From positions 2,046,001 through 2,110,000 of the forward strand of contig CAWIIF010000015.1 in assembly GCA_963836015.1 (NCBI GenBank): 64,000 nt of DNA. Reading direction: 5' to 3'. A model generated the notes under the pieces. The model made no database searches. It was not told the origin of the DNA and saw only the letters and a list, made by a program, of their open reading frames with translations. The position numbers were made by a program, and so were the translations under genes. Shown piece after piece: positions 49,828 to 57,841 of this stretch. The first letter of the stretch is position 1. Each line of letters begins with the position of its first letter. The stretch is from CAWCDJ01 sp963836015. GTDB lineage: Bacteria > Acidobacteriota > Terriglobia > Bryobacterales > Bryobacteraceae.

Positions 49828-50637
49828 TCAGGGCTGAGCCGGCGCCGGCCCCAAACTATCCACCGTGGTTCCGGCCACGCCGGGCACGGCAGACGCGACG
49901 CGGAGAATCGCTCCTGATTCCTCTTCGATCGAATCTCCGCGGACCGTGATCCAACCGCCGCGGGAGTGCACCTCGGGCTCGAGATGCAGGGTAAACGGAT
50001 TCAGCGTGAAAGCCTTGCGTACCCGGCCGGCGAGAGCCAGATCGTTCAAGACAGCCTGGTCCTCCGGGCCGAGCTCGAAAGCGCCGGGCCGAACAATCGA
50101 AACTACCAGGTCGCAGGCTTGCTCGACACTCAGATGTTCGAGGTTGACTACGAGATCGTAAAGCGCCGGATCCTGCCAATCCAGCCCATAAAGGAACTGG
50201 GTCCACCGGCGGTGGTCGTTATCCGTTGCAGAGATATGGGCGGTGGCGACAGCGCGGCTCAGGTGCAGCCGTTCCTCGGCCATCCGGATGCGGAACTCCA
50301 GCGGCGCAATGACCCGCAGGCGAATGACCCCAGGCACTCCTTTGAGCAGCAGGTGACCCGCGAGTCCATGGTAGACGATGCACCCTTCCCGGACTTCCTC
50401 GAGTAGGGCTGCCTGTATCAGCACTCCGTAGATGTACCTCTTATGATTTGCGGGGCCGGGAAAATCGGGTGGCTGCTCCAGCGATGCGCGCAGATCGTAC
50501 TCCGAGACGCGCGGCGTGGCGGCCTTTCGCAGGAGGGTATCGAGATCGATCGAGCGATAGCCCAGCCTCCGGCTCAGGCATTCCGCCAGCGTCTTGCCGC
50601 CGCTGAGCGTTCCTCGCGAGATGGTGATTATGGCCAT
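49828..50637 (-). CDS. Cytidylate-kinase-like protein with C-terminal BON-like domain
   Basis: A 269-residue protein. MAIITISRGTLSGGKTLAEC is the P-loop of the cytidylate-kinase-like family. GYRSIDLDTLLRKA and VYHGLAGHLLLKGVPGVIRL and the Arg-rich lid (RLHLSRAVATAHI, NDHRRWTQFLYG) follow in family order. The last about 75 residues (RVRKAFTLNPFTLHLEPEVH, ITVRGDSIEEESGAILRVAS) resemble a BON domain, known for binding membranes or small ligands. The substrate of this kinase family is unknown; nucleotide monophosphates are assumed by homology. Confidence 0.75.
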   Translation of the reverse strand: MAIITISRGTLSGGKTLAECLSRRLGYRSIDLDTLLRKAATPRVSEYDLRASLEQPPDFPGPANHKRYIYGVLIQAALLEEVREGCIVYHGLAGHLLLKGVPGVIRLRVIAPLEFRIRMAEERLHLSRAVATAHISATDNDHRRWTQFLYGLDWQDPALYDLVVNLEHLSVEQACDLVVSIVRPGAFELGPEDQAVLNDLALAGRVRKAFTLNPFTLHLEPEVHSRGGWITVRGDSIEEESGAILRVASAVPGVAGTTVDSLGPAPAQP

Positions 50638-50764
50638 AGGGCGGAAAGGCGATCACGGCATCCCAAGAGAATAGTAAAGCTTTCGTACTCCGGGATAAAG
50701 GGGGACCGTAGGATCGGGGGCCAGATTTGAGAAAGCTGCCCAGACCGCCGCTTTCCCGGCCGCC

Positions 50765-51194
50765 TTATCGACTAGTTGGAACCTTGGAATGCGATCTACG
50801 GTCTGAGGCCCGCGTAAACGTCGCGGGGGGTTGGCCAAGCCATCTCACAACCCGCATCACTCCGGGAAAGCCGATCCGTCCTCCCTTGGCCAAGTACGTT
50901 AGCATTCCCGGGGTGAACCCACCCACTTGCTGCGCAACTTCCTTCCAAGTCATTCCGTTAGCTTGCCGTTGGGAGTTCAGTGCCGAGTGCAGGGCCCTCG
51001 TATCCCACCGGAGAATTTGCTCTTCTCCGAGCTCATGCAAGCGGAAACGCCCGGCGTCCGCGTCCTCTGTACCTGGTACAAAACTCTCCGGAGTTCGTCG
51101 GAGCCAGAGCGGCGGCCCAACTCATTTCCCGTGATCGGCGTTGCTCATCAAGTGCTTCGTATAGAGCCCTTAAGTCGAAATCCGGGTATGTCAC
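50765..51194 (-). pseudogene. Tandem HTH regulator with an internal deletion and frame change
   Basis: The gene begins at a GTG overlapping the stop of the 55-residue gene (GTGA). Unit 1 reads DFDLRALYEALDEQRRSREM and breaks off at SWAA; about 100 bp are missing. In another frame it resumes as LWLRRTPESFVPGTEDADAG. Unit 2 (WDTRALHSALNSQRQANGMT, then WKEVAQQVGGFTPGMLTYLA and MRVVRWLGQPPATFT) is complete and in the second frame. Aligning the units shows that unit 1 has lost its recognition helix. Unit 2 could still be translated from the TTG at 51040. The fold is XRE-like. Confidence 0.6.
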
Positions 51195-51358
51195 CGATTA
51201 ATGCCCCCAACCGATTGTGTCTCAAAAGCTGGCGGAACAGTAGTGGCCACTTTCTCGAAAACCTTCAGCTCCTCCTCCGTGATTTGCTGTCCGGCCAACT
51301 TTTCTTCAAGTTCGGCCACACGCATTTCCAACGTTTTTGGCTTGTCGTGTTCAGCCAT
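51191..51358 (-). CDS. Small coiled-coil protein, 55 residues, coupled to the HTH gene
   Basis: Begins MAEHDKPKTLEMRVAELEEK after a GAGGTGATTGT ribosome site and ends FETQSVGGINR. The middle (LEMRVAELEEKLAG, TEEELKVFEKVA) predicts a short coiled coil. The stop overlaps the GTG of the HTH gene (GTGA), and a palindrome lies 45 bp upstream. Too short for usual gene-calling cut-offs. No family is recognised. The arrangement resembles a small antitoxin- or antirepressor-like partner of a DNA-binding protein, but nothing in the sequence proves it. Confidence 0.65.
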   Translation of the reverse strand: MAEHDKPKTLEMRVAELEEKLAGQQITEEELKVFEKVATTVPPAFETQSVGGINR

Positions 51359-51402
51359 ACAATCACCTCGACGTCACTAACAGGAGCAGTCCGAACGATT
51401 AA

Positions 51403-51416
51403 AGGTATCAATACCT
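51403..51416. promoter_or_regulatory. Inverted repeat AGGTAT-CA-ATACCT, candidate operator
   Basis: Perfect 6-bp arms with 2-base spacer, about 45 bp upstream of the 55-residue gene, in an AT-rich stretch that contrasts with the surroundings. The downstream HTH protein is the natural candidate to bind it. Confidence 0.45.
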
Positions 51417-51499
51417 GAATATCCTTAACTTCATATTTTCCCTGGTCAATGGTGTTTTTGAGTTCTTTTAGGAGGCGGTAGCGGGGCTCGCACGCAATC

Positions 51500-53743
51500 T
51501 TAGAGATTCCACCAGTACGCCCACTTCAGCACAATCGCCCGATTCCGGGTCGAGAACAACCCGGCTTGTCCCGGTTGCAGGTAATCGGGTAGATAGTTTT
51601 CGGTCCAGACCAGAAAGACGTCGGACGCCGGCTTGTAGCGCCACTGGACGCGGCTATTCAGGTTCAGGTTTCTCTGCTGCTCGTTGTATTGGACGAACGT
51701 CGTGAAATACAGTGTGTTGGTCAGCGTGACGTCGAATCGCGGGCCGACCAGCCAGAAGCTCGTGTGTCCCCATGGCTGGGGCAGCCGGAGATCGTTGTAG
51801 GTCACGGCGCCGGACAGGCTGACCCACGGCTGAAACCGGTACCCGATCGTGCCGGAGACGTTTCGTTGTTTCCCGCCGGCATAGTACCCTCCCACCATGG
51901 ACGAGAACCCGTACCGCAACACGCTTTGCTGCCGGGAGTCGAACCTGGTGCTCCAGAACTTCCAGCGGTGCACGCTGCCGGTCTGCAGTTGCTCGCGCCC
52001 CGAATTGGTCGGGTCGAAGGGCTGCAGCAGCCGGACGTAGTCCGCGCCGCCCGAAGTCGAAAAAACGTCGCCGCTCCGCAGCGTAACGGTGTAGCCTAGC
52101 GCGGTCTCGTAATCGCTCAGCTTCCCCGTCCAGTCGAAAAAGTTACTGCTGGTCAAGGTCGGCCCATGGCTCAACACGCGGCCGCCCTCCGGCAGGAACG
52201 TGTAGCCGATCGTCCCCAGCGCGCGATGATAGCCGTTCCGCGGCACGTAGCCCGCCTCGGCGATGTAGTTCGGATCGACATTCTCCGTCTGCCCGTTGAT
52301 AAGCCAGCGGCGACTGAAGTACTGAAGATGCCCGGCATAGACGTTCCCACCGCCTTGATTGCCCGATGTGAATGATCGCAGATACAGCGCCTTGCCGGTC
52401 CACAGGTTATCTTTTGACGCCAGGTTGTACTCGAACCCAATGTTGCGGTTGTACGCCGCCGGCACCGGGGGCGCCCCCTCGCGTTCATAGTCAAATGACT
52501 CCTTATCCACCAGCAGGACACCGATGTTGGAACGCGAGAAGAGCCGGCGCTGCAGTGCAAGCACCACGAAGTTCTGCGGCGGCAGACTCCCGTCGTCCGG
52601 CGCACCGGTTTGCATGTCCATCACGCCCAGCCGCCAGTCCTTGTTCAGTTTCCCGCTCAGGCGGGCGCCGAAACGGATCGGTACTCCGTTGAGGCCGATC
52701 CGCCGGCTGAAAAATGGACGGATTGTGGAATAGCCGAAATTCGTGAACTGGTCTCCGTTCTCCAAAAAGAACTGCCGTTTCTCGGGGAAGAACAGCTCGT
52801 ACCGGCTGAGATTCGTCACCTGCTGATCGACGTCCACCTGCGAGAAATCGGGGTTGACGGTCAGGTCCAGGTTGAGCGCCGAGCCGATCGCCACCTTCCC
52901 ATCCAGCCCGATGTCCTGCCGCGTGGATAACGGTGTATGCGTCTCGTAGTCGCGGCTGATGCCGCCAAGAGCATACGGGATCACCGAGACGTTGGGGCCC
53001 GGAGCGGGAGGCGGCTCGTCCCAGATCAGAACACCCGCCAGGGCCAGCGCCGCGGTCGGGAACTGCCGAGGAATCGGAGTCCACGAAGACTTCTCCGTGG
53101 TCTTCAGGTCCAGCCGGCTGAAGTTGACCCCCCAGCGGGTGATGCCTTTCTTATAGCGGATGCTCTTGAACGGAATCGCAATCTCCAGCTCATAGCGATC
53201 CTCGTAGGTTTTCACCGCGGAGGTCCATCGGTTGTCCCAACTCAGGTTGGCCTTGCCACCTTCGTAGAGCAGGCCGTCCCACTGCGCTCCGGCGGCGTTC
53301 ACTCCGAAGGTGAAACCGTTGGTCTGGTCGTCGAAGGTGTCCAGGAAGAAGATGAAGTTGTCGTTCTTGACGAACGACCAGTCCCGCTTCAGCGATTCCA
53401 CCATATAGGGTCCCGGAACACTGCCGTAATAGCAGATCGCGCTCAGATACAACTGGTGGTCGTCGTAGGCCATGCGAACATCGGTCCGCACTTTCGCCCG
53501 GCCTGTGTCCATCGGCAGGACCATCCAGAAATCGCTCGCCACCTCGGCCGAGTCCCATGCTGGTTCGTGCGCGCTGCCGTCGATCACGACCGGTGATAGC
53601 GCGCGATGGATGTGCAACTGATAAGTCCCGTTTTGCTTCTCCGCCGCGACACAGACGAGTCCGGAAAAGAGGCATGCCCAGAGCGCGATCCCACGGGCGG
53701 CTGTTGCCACTGCCGGCCGAAGCCGCGGAAAGTCGATAATCAT
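51500..53743 (-). CDS. DUF5916 outer-membrane protein with CBM9-like domain
   Basis: A 747-residue exported protein (GIALWACLFSGLVCVAAEK signal). After it, a CBM9-like sandwich (ALSPVVIDGSAHEPAWDSAE, VRMAYDDHQLYLSAICY, NDNFIFFLDTFDDQTNGFTF) leads into a long C-terminal region of alternating aromatic strands (VNPDFSQVDVDQQVTNLSRY, FFPEKRQFFLENGDQF) ending KWAYWWNL with a terminal hydrophobic strand. This is typical of DUF5916 beta-barrels in the outer membrane. Members are thought to bind or import glycans; the function is unproven. Divergent from the monooxygenase gene at 53871. Confidence 0.88.
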   Translation of the reverse strand: MIIDFPRLRPAVATAARGIALWACLFSGLVCVAAEKQNGTYQLHIHRALSPVVIDGSAHEPAWDSAEVASDFWMVLPMDTGRAKVRTDVRMAYDDHQLYLSAICYYGSVPGPYMVESLKRDWSFVKNDNFIFFLDTFDDQTNGFTFGVNAAGAQWDGLLYEGGKANLSWDNRWTSAVKTYEDRYELEIAIPFKSIRYKKGITRWGVNFSRLDLKTTEKSSWTPIPRQFPTAALALAGVLIWDEPPPAPGPNVSVIPYALGGISRDYETHTPLSTRQDIGLDGKVAIGSALNLDLTVNPDFSQVDVDQQVTNLSRYELFFPEKRQFFLENGDQFTNFGYSTIRPFFSRRIGLNGVPIRFGARLSGKLNKDWRLGVMDMQTGAPDDGSLPPQNFVVLALQRRLFSRSNIGVLLVDKESFDYEREGAPPVPAAYNRNIGFEYNLASKDNLWTGKALYLRSFTSGNQGGGNVYAGHLQYFSRRWLINGQTENVDPNYIAEAGYVPRNGYHRALGTIGYTFLPEGGRVLSHGPTLTSSNFFDWTGKLSDYETALGYTVTLRSGDVFSTSGGADYVRLLQPFDPTNSGREQLQTGSVHRWKFWSTRFDSRQQSVLRYGFSSMVGGYYAGGKQRNVSGTIGYRFQPWVSLSGAVTYNDLRLPQPWGHTSFWLVGPRFDVTLTNTLYFTTFVQYNEQQRNLNLNSRVQWRYKPASDVFLVWTENYLPDYLQPGQAGLFSTRNRAIVLKWAYWWNL

Positions 53744-53870
53744 CGTTCGAACTATTGACGCTAACAGACGGCGCGGACCGGCGGGAAGTGCGCAGTGCGG
53801 CCGATTCCGCGATCTGTGAATTTCCGCCGATGTGGTATCTTCGTCGAATCAGCCGTTGGGAGGGGGCCCG

Positions 53871-55388
53871 ATGCCAGTCGAACATTTCGATGTATTGATC
53901 ATAGGCGCCGGCTTGTCCGGCATCGACGCTGCCCATCACTTACAGAAAATCTGCCCTAACAAAAGCTACGTCATCCTGGAGCAGCGCGAACGCATCGGCG
54001 GCACCTGGGACCTGTTCCGCTACCCCGGAATCCGCTCGGACTCAGACATGTTGACCATGGCTTATTCGTTCCGCCCATGGACAAGCCCAAAGATGATTTC
54101 TCCCGGCGACGATATCCGCGAGTACATCACGGCCACTGCCCGGGACGAAGGCATCGACCGCCACATCCGCTTCCGCCATCGAATTCACCGCGCTGCGTGG
54201 TCCTCCCAAGAGGCGAAGTGGACGATCGATGCAACGAACAGACTGGGCGAAGGACGTGACGAGCCGGTGACGTTGACCTGCAACTTTCTGCTCTCGTGCG
54301 CGGGATATTACCGGTATTCCGCGGGTTATTCGCCGGAATTTCCGGACATCGACCGCTTCGGAGGCCGGGTCGTCCATCCGCAAGCGTGGCCCGAGGATCT
54401 GGACTACACCGGCAAGCGCGTGGTGATTATCGGCAGCGGCGCGACGGCCGTGACGCTACTGCCCGCGCTGGCGCGGACCGCGGGCCATGTGACGATGCTG
54501 CAGCGTTCGCCGACATACATCATCTCGATGCCCGGGCAGGACGCGATTGGAAATTGGCTGCGCGGCGTACTGCCCGCCACGTGCGCCTATCGCCTGAATC
54601 GGTGGAAGAACGTCGCTTTCATGATGTACCTCTATCAACTGGCGCGGCACTGCCCGAACTTCATGAAGGCCGGCCTCCTCAAGCAAGTGCGCGAGCAATT
54701 GGGCCCTGATTTCGACGTGGCAACTCACTTCACGCCCCGGTACAAGCCGTGGGAACAGCGGCTCTGCCTGGCGCCGGACGGAGACATCTTTCAGGCGATC
54801 AGGTCGGGCCGCGCCAGCGTGGTGACGGATGAGATCGCCGGATTCACCGAGAGCGGCATCCATCTCAGATCAGGCAAAGAGCTCCCGGCGGACATCGTCG
54901 TGACCGCCACGGGACTTGTGATGCAGACGGCAGGCGGGGCCGAGATTTCGGTCGACGGACGCAGCATCGATCCCGGCAACACGCTGGCTTACAAGGGCGT
55001 GATGATGTCCGGCGTGCCGAACTTGGCCGCCGTATTCGGTTACATCAACGCCTCGTGGACGCTAAAGGCCGACTTGATTTGCGCCTATGTGTGCCGGCTC
55101 CTGAACTTCATGGACAGGAAAGGCGTGCGCCAGGTAACGCCCAGGAATCGCGACAAGACGGCGGCCGCGCCTTTCGTGGAGAACTTCTCGTCGGGTTACA
55201 TACAACGCGCAGTGGCCAGCTGGCCGAAGCAGGGTTCGAAGTCGCCGTGGCGCGTTTATCAGAACTACATCCGCGACACGATCAGCCTGAAATGGAGTCC
55301 GGTTGCCAACGAGGCGTTAGAGTTCTCGAACCCGGCCAAGGCGCCGTCGACGCCCCACCCCGGCGAACCTTCCGAGGTCGCGAAGTAG
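53871..55388 (+). CDS. Flavin-containing monooxygenase, Baeyer-Villiger type
   Basis: A 505-residue protein from MPVEHFDVLIIGAGLSG (FAD-binding GxGxxG at 12-17), with RIGGTWDLFRYPGIRSDSDM, the BVMO-type signature FGGRVVHPQAWPEDLDYTGK (about 163) and the NADPH-binding IIGSGATAVT (about 187). The reaction is oxygen insertion into a ketone or N/S-oxygenation using NADPH, FAD and O2; the substrate is unknown. A GGAGGGGGCCCG stretch precedes the ATG. The frame is open from 53832, but those residues are not conserved. Confidence 0.9.
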   Translation: MPVEHFDVLIIGAGLSGIDAAHHLQKICPNKSYVILEQRERIGGTWDLFRYPGIRSDSDMLTMAYSFRPWTSPKMISPGDDIREYITATARDEGIDRHIRFRHRIHRAAWSSQEAKWTIDATNRLGEGRDEPVTLTCNFLLSCAGYYRYSAGYSPEFPDIDRFGGRVVHPQAWPEDLDYTGKRVVIIGSGATAVTLLPALARTAGHVTMLQRSPTYIISMPGQDAIGNWLRGVLPATCAYRLNRWKNVAFMMYLYQLARHCPNFMKAGLLKQVREQLGPDFDVATHFTPRYKPWEQRLCLAPDGDIFQAIRSGRASVVTDEIAGFTESGIHLRSGKELPADIVVTATGLVMQTAGGAEISVDGRSIDPGNTLAYKGVMMSGVPNLAAVFGYINASWTLKADLICAYVCRLLNFMDRKGVRQVTPRNRDKTAAAPFVENFSSGYIQRAVASWPKQGSKSPWRVYQNYIRDTISLKWSPVANEALEFSNPAKAPSTPHPGEPSEVAK

Positions 55389-55428
55389 AAGCGATGCGGG
55401 CAAGAAATGCGTCCCTTACGGCTGTTAG

Positions 55429-57378
55429 TTATCGCGCCGCGCGTTTCTCCGGAACCGCCGCGGCCAGCGCCATCGCGGCAAACCCGGTAGCCGTGGACGA
55501 GATCCACTGGTCGTGGCCGTAGGGAAATCCACTCTGAAAGTACGGCTGCAGTTTCACCGCGCGGCTTCGAACATACCAAGATCCGTCCGCCCACTGCGTA
55601 TTCAACAGGAATCGCACGCCGCGCTGATAGACCGGGTCGGCTGCTGCCAGCACGCCGGCTTCGCGCAGCGCCCACAGCGATTCGCCGGTCGCATACGCGT
55701 CGCTCGAGAGGTGCGGATTCTGCGCCCAGCCACCGTCCGGCCGCTGGGCCGCGATCAGCGAACGGGCCGCCGCCTGGACGCTCGCTGCGTCCGCGCCCGC
55801 CCAGTAGAGTCCCATCATCTTCATGGCGAGATCGTCGTTGGTGGAGGTGCCTGCCTGGGCAATCCACGCCCGAGCCCGGCGGATCCGTTCGTCGAATTCG
55901 GCCTTCCTCCCCGGCGGGCCGTACGCCTGAAGGGCCCGCACCGCGAGGGCCGTACGGCCGATGGCGCCCTCCTGGATCGGCGAGCGGGAAGTGCCCCCCA
56001 GCCACCACGAGCCGTTCCGGCGCTGGGCTCCGGCCAGGAAGACCGCCGCCGTGTCGGTAGTATCGCTGGCCCCGACCTGCGCCGCGCTCAGAGCGAAGAG
56101 GACGTAGGCCGGGGTGTCCGTGAAACCGCCGGTTTCGATCCGCTGCAGCGCGGGTTCCACGAAGCGGGAACTTTCCGAAGTAATCATCCGGATCTGCTCG
56201 TTGCCGGGCGCCTCCTCCACCGGCACTCCATGCCTCCGCGCGGCCGAGAAGGCCATGGTCGTGATCGGCTGGTTGTGGCACCCCACGCAGCCGCTCTGCT
56301 TGAAGAACTCGGTGGTCGTCCGCTGCAACAGCTTTACGGCGGCTTCGGCGGCCTGCGATGCGGTGCGGGGTTCGACAGCCTTCCGCTCGGGCGGCGTGAA
56401 CGGTTCGCCGGGCCGCGCTCCCGCGCCCTCGAGCGCGGCGATCGTCCGGGGATTGCCGAACTTCTTCGCCCAATCGAGCGCCGTCTCCCCCATGTTGCTT
56501 TTCGCGTTCACGTCCGCTCCGGATGCGAGCAGCAGCCGGATCACAGCCTGGTCCTGGTTCTCGGATGACACCGCCAGCATGAGCGGCGTCATCTGGCGCA
56601 GGTCCTTCTCGTTGATCCTGGCGCCCGCGTCGAGCAGCGCTTTCATCACATCGGCGGAGCAGTAAGGCGCAGCCAACATGAGCGGCGTGAGGTGAATCAG
56701 TTGGATCTTGCCGAACTTCACGTCGCCCGCGAACGTATTGGCTGCGTTCACATCGGCGCCCTTCGAGAGCATCAGGCGGATTCCGTTGATGCTGCAATTG
56801 GCGGCGGCCGACATCAGGGGCGTCCAGCCCGAGGTGTCAGGCGCCGCGGCGTCCGCTCCACGGTCGATCAGCAGCCTCATCATGTCCAGGTCGTCAACTT
56901 CAGCGGCGGAGTAGAGCGCCGTATCGCCCTGGCTGTCCCTGGCTTTGACGTCCGCCCCTTTGTCTATCAGCATGCGAACGGTTTCCAGGCAGCCGGCGCA
57001 GGTGGCCGCGATCATCAGCGGCGTCCGCCCCTGTTTGGTCGCGGCATTGACGTCCGCACCCTTCCTCACCAGCATCGCGGCCTTTCGCGGATCGTTGGCG
57101 CCGCGGATCAGCGCGGTGGCGCCGAACTGATTTTTGGCGTTCACATCCGCGCCGCGATCGAGCAGCAACTGAACGGCCTCGGGACTCCCAACCGCCGCGG
57201 CATGCATCAGCAGCGTGTTGCCGCGCGCATCGTGCGCGTTGACATCCGCGCCCATTTCCAACTGCGTCTTCAGGGAAGTCAGATCGTTGTTGCGGACGGC
57301 CTTCATCAGGCCATCCGTGGGGCTCTGCGCCCAGGCCGTCAGACAGACCAACCCGGTAATCACCCGTATCCCCGTCAT
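55429..57378 (-). CDS. Exported ankyrin-repeat / CxxCH / alpha-toroid chimera
   Basis: 649 residues with a signal peptide (MTGIRVITGLVCLTAWAQ). About 24-330 are eight or nine ankyrin repeats (GADVNAHDARGNTLLMHAA, GADVNAATKQGRTPLMIAA, GADVNAKSNMGETALDWA). At about 361 a single haem-attachment motif CVGCHNQP appears in a Thr/Phe-rich linker. The C-terminal half is a terpene-cyclase/prenyltransferase-like alpha toroid with QRRNGSWWLGG, AAQRPDGGWAQNPHLSSDAY and LNTQWADGSWYVRS repeats, but no cyclase DxDD motif is seen. An AAAGGAGG ribosome site precedes the ATG. It is probably a periplasmic, c-type-haem-bearing protein; the role is unknown. Confidence 0.85.
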   Translation of the reverse strand: MTGIRVITGLVCLTAWAQSPTDGLMKAVRNNDLTSLKTQLEMGADVNAHDARGNTLLMHAAAVGSPEAVQLLLDRGADVNAKNQFGATALIRGANDPRKAAMLVRKGADVNAATKQGRTPLMIAATCAGCLETVRMLIDKGADVKARDSQGDTALYSAAEVDDLDMMRLLIDRGADAAAPDTSGWTPLMSAAANCSINGIRLMLSKGADVNAANTFAGDVKFGKIQLIHLTPLMLAAPYCSADVMKALLDAGARINEKDLRQMTPLMLAVSSENQDQAVIRLLLASGADVNAKSNMGETALDWAKKFGNPRTIAALEGAGARPGEPFTPPERKAVEPRTASQAAEAAVKLLQRTTTEFFKQSGCVGCHNQPITTMAFSAARRHGVPVEEAPGNEQIRMITSESSRFVEPALQRIETGGFTDTPAYVLFALSAAQVGASDTTDTAAVFLAGAQRRNGSWWLGGTSRSPIQEGAIGRTALAVRALQAYGPPGRKAEFDERIRRARAWIAQAGTSTNDDLAMKMMGLYWAGADAASVQAAARSLIAAQRPDGGWAQNPHLSSDAYATGESLWALREAGVLAAADPVYQRGVRFLLNTQWADGSWYVRSRAVKLQPYFQSGFPYGHDQWISSTATGFAAMALAAAVPEKRAAR

Positions 57379-57441
57379 TGGCGCCCTCCTTTTGAGTGGG
57401 TCCAGTATACCAGCCCTACGGCTTGACGGTTGGTCTCATTT

Positions 57442-57453
57442 GATATATATATC
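57442..57453. promoter_or_regulatory. Palindrome GATATATATATC upstream of padR, candidate operator
   Basis: A perfect 12-bp palindrome lies 13 nt before the PadR start and is followed by a second partial arm (gaatgatatag). It sits in a short divergent promoter region shared with the ankyrin/toroid gene. Likely bound by the PadR protein. Confidence 0.5.
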
Positions 57454-57466
57454 GAATGATATAGAG

Positions 57467-57841
57467 ATGGCCATGAAACGAACGCAGAGTCCCGAGGATT
57501 TTCTGCCGCTCAAGCCGCACTGGTTCCACGTCCTGCTCTCTCTCGCCGATCAGGAACAGCACGGCTACGGGATTATGCAGGAGGTGCTGGAGCGCACCGA
57601 CGGCAAAGTGCGCCTCTGGCCCGCCACGCTTTACGGCACGCTCAAGCGCCTGACGGACGCGGATCTCATCGAGGAATCCGGCGACCGCCCCGCCGCCGAA
57701 TCGGACGACGCGCGCCGCCGCTACTACCGGCTCACCAGGTTCGGCCGCCGCGTGCTGGCCGCCGAAAGCCAGCGGCTGGAGGACCTGGTCCGCCTGATCC
57801 GCTCCAAGCACGGGATCGCAAAGCGGGAGGTGGAAGGATGA
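57467..57841 (+). CDS. PadR-family regulator paired with an ADOP permease
   Basis: A 124-residue protein (MAMKRTQSPEDFLPLKPHWF) with a PadR winged helix: LLSLADQEQHGYGIMQEVLE, WPATLYGTLKRLTDADLIEE, and RRRYYRLTRFGRRVLAAE. It belongs to a longer PadR subtype than the two orphans in this window. Its stop overlaps the ATG of the permease (ATGA, 57838-57841), so the pair is translationally coupled, the standard acidobacterial arrangement. It likely represses the pair until a drug or peptide ligand binds. Confidence 0.9.
   Translation: MAMKRTQSPEDFLPLKPHWFHVLLSLADQEQHGYGIMQEVLERTDGKVRLWPATLYGTLKRLTDADLIEESGDRPAAESDDARRRYYRLTRFGRRVLAAESQRLEDLVRLIRSKHGIAKREVEG

Noticed and set aside
55265..56797. 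510-codon alternative frame inside the ankyrin/toroid gene
   Set aside because: Arg/Gly/Ala-rich shadow of the real frame, which has clear ankyrin and toroid repeats.
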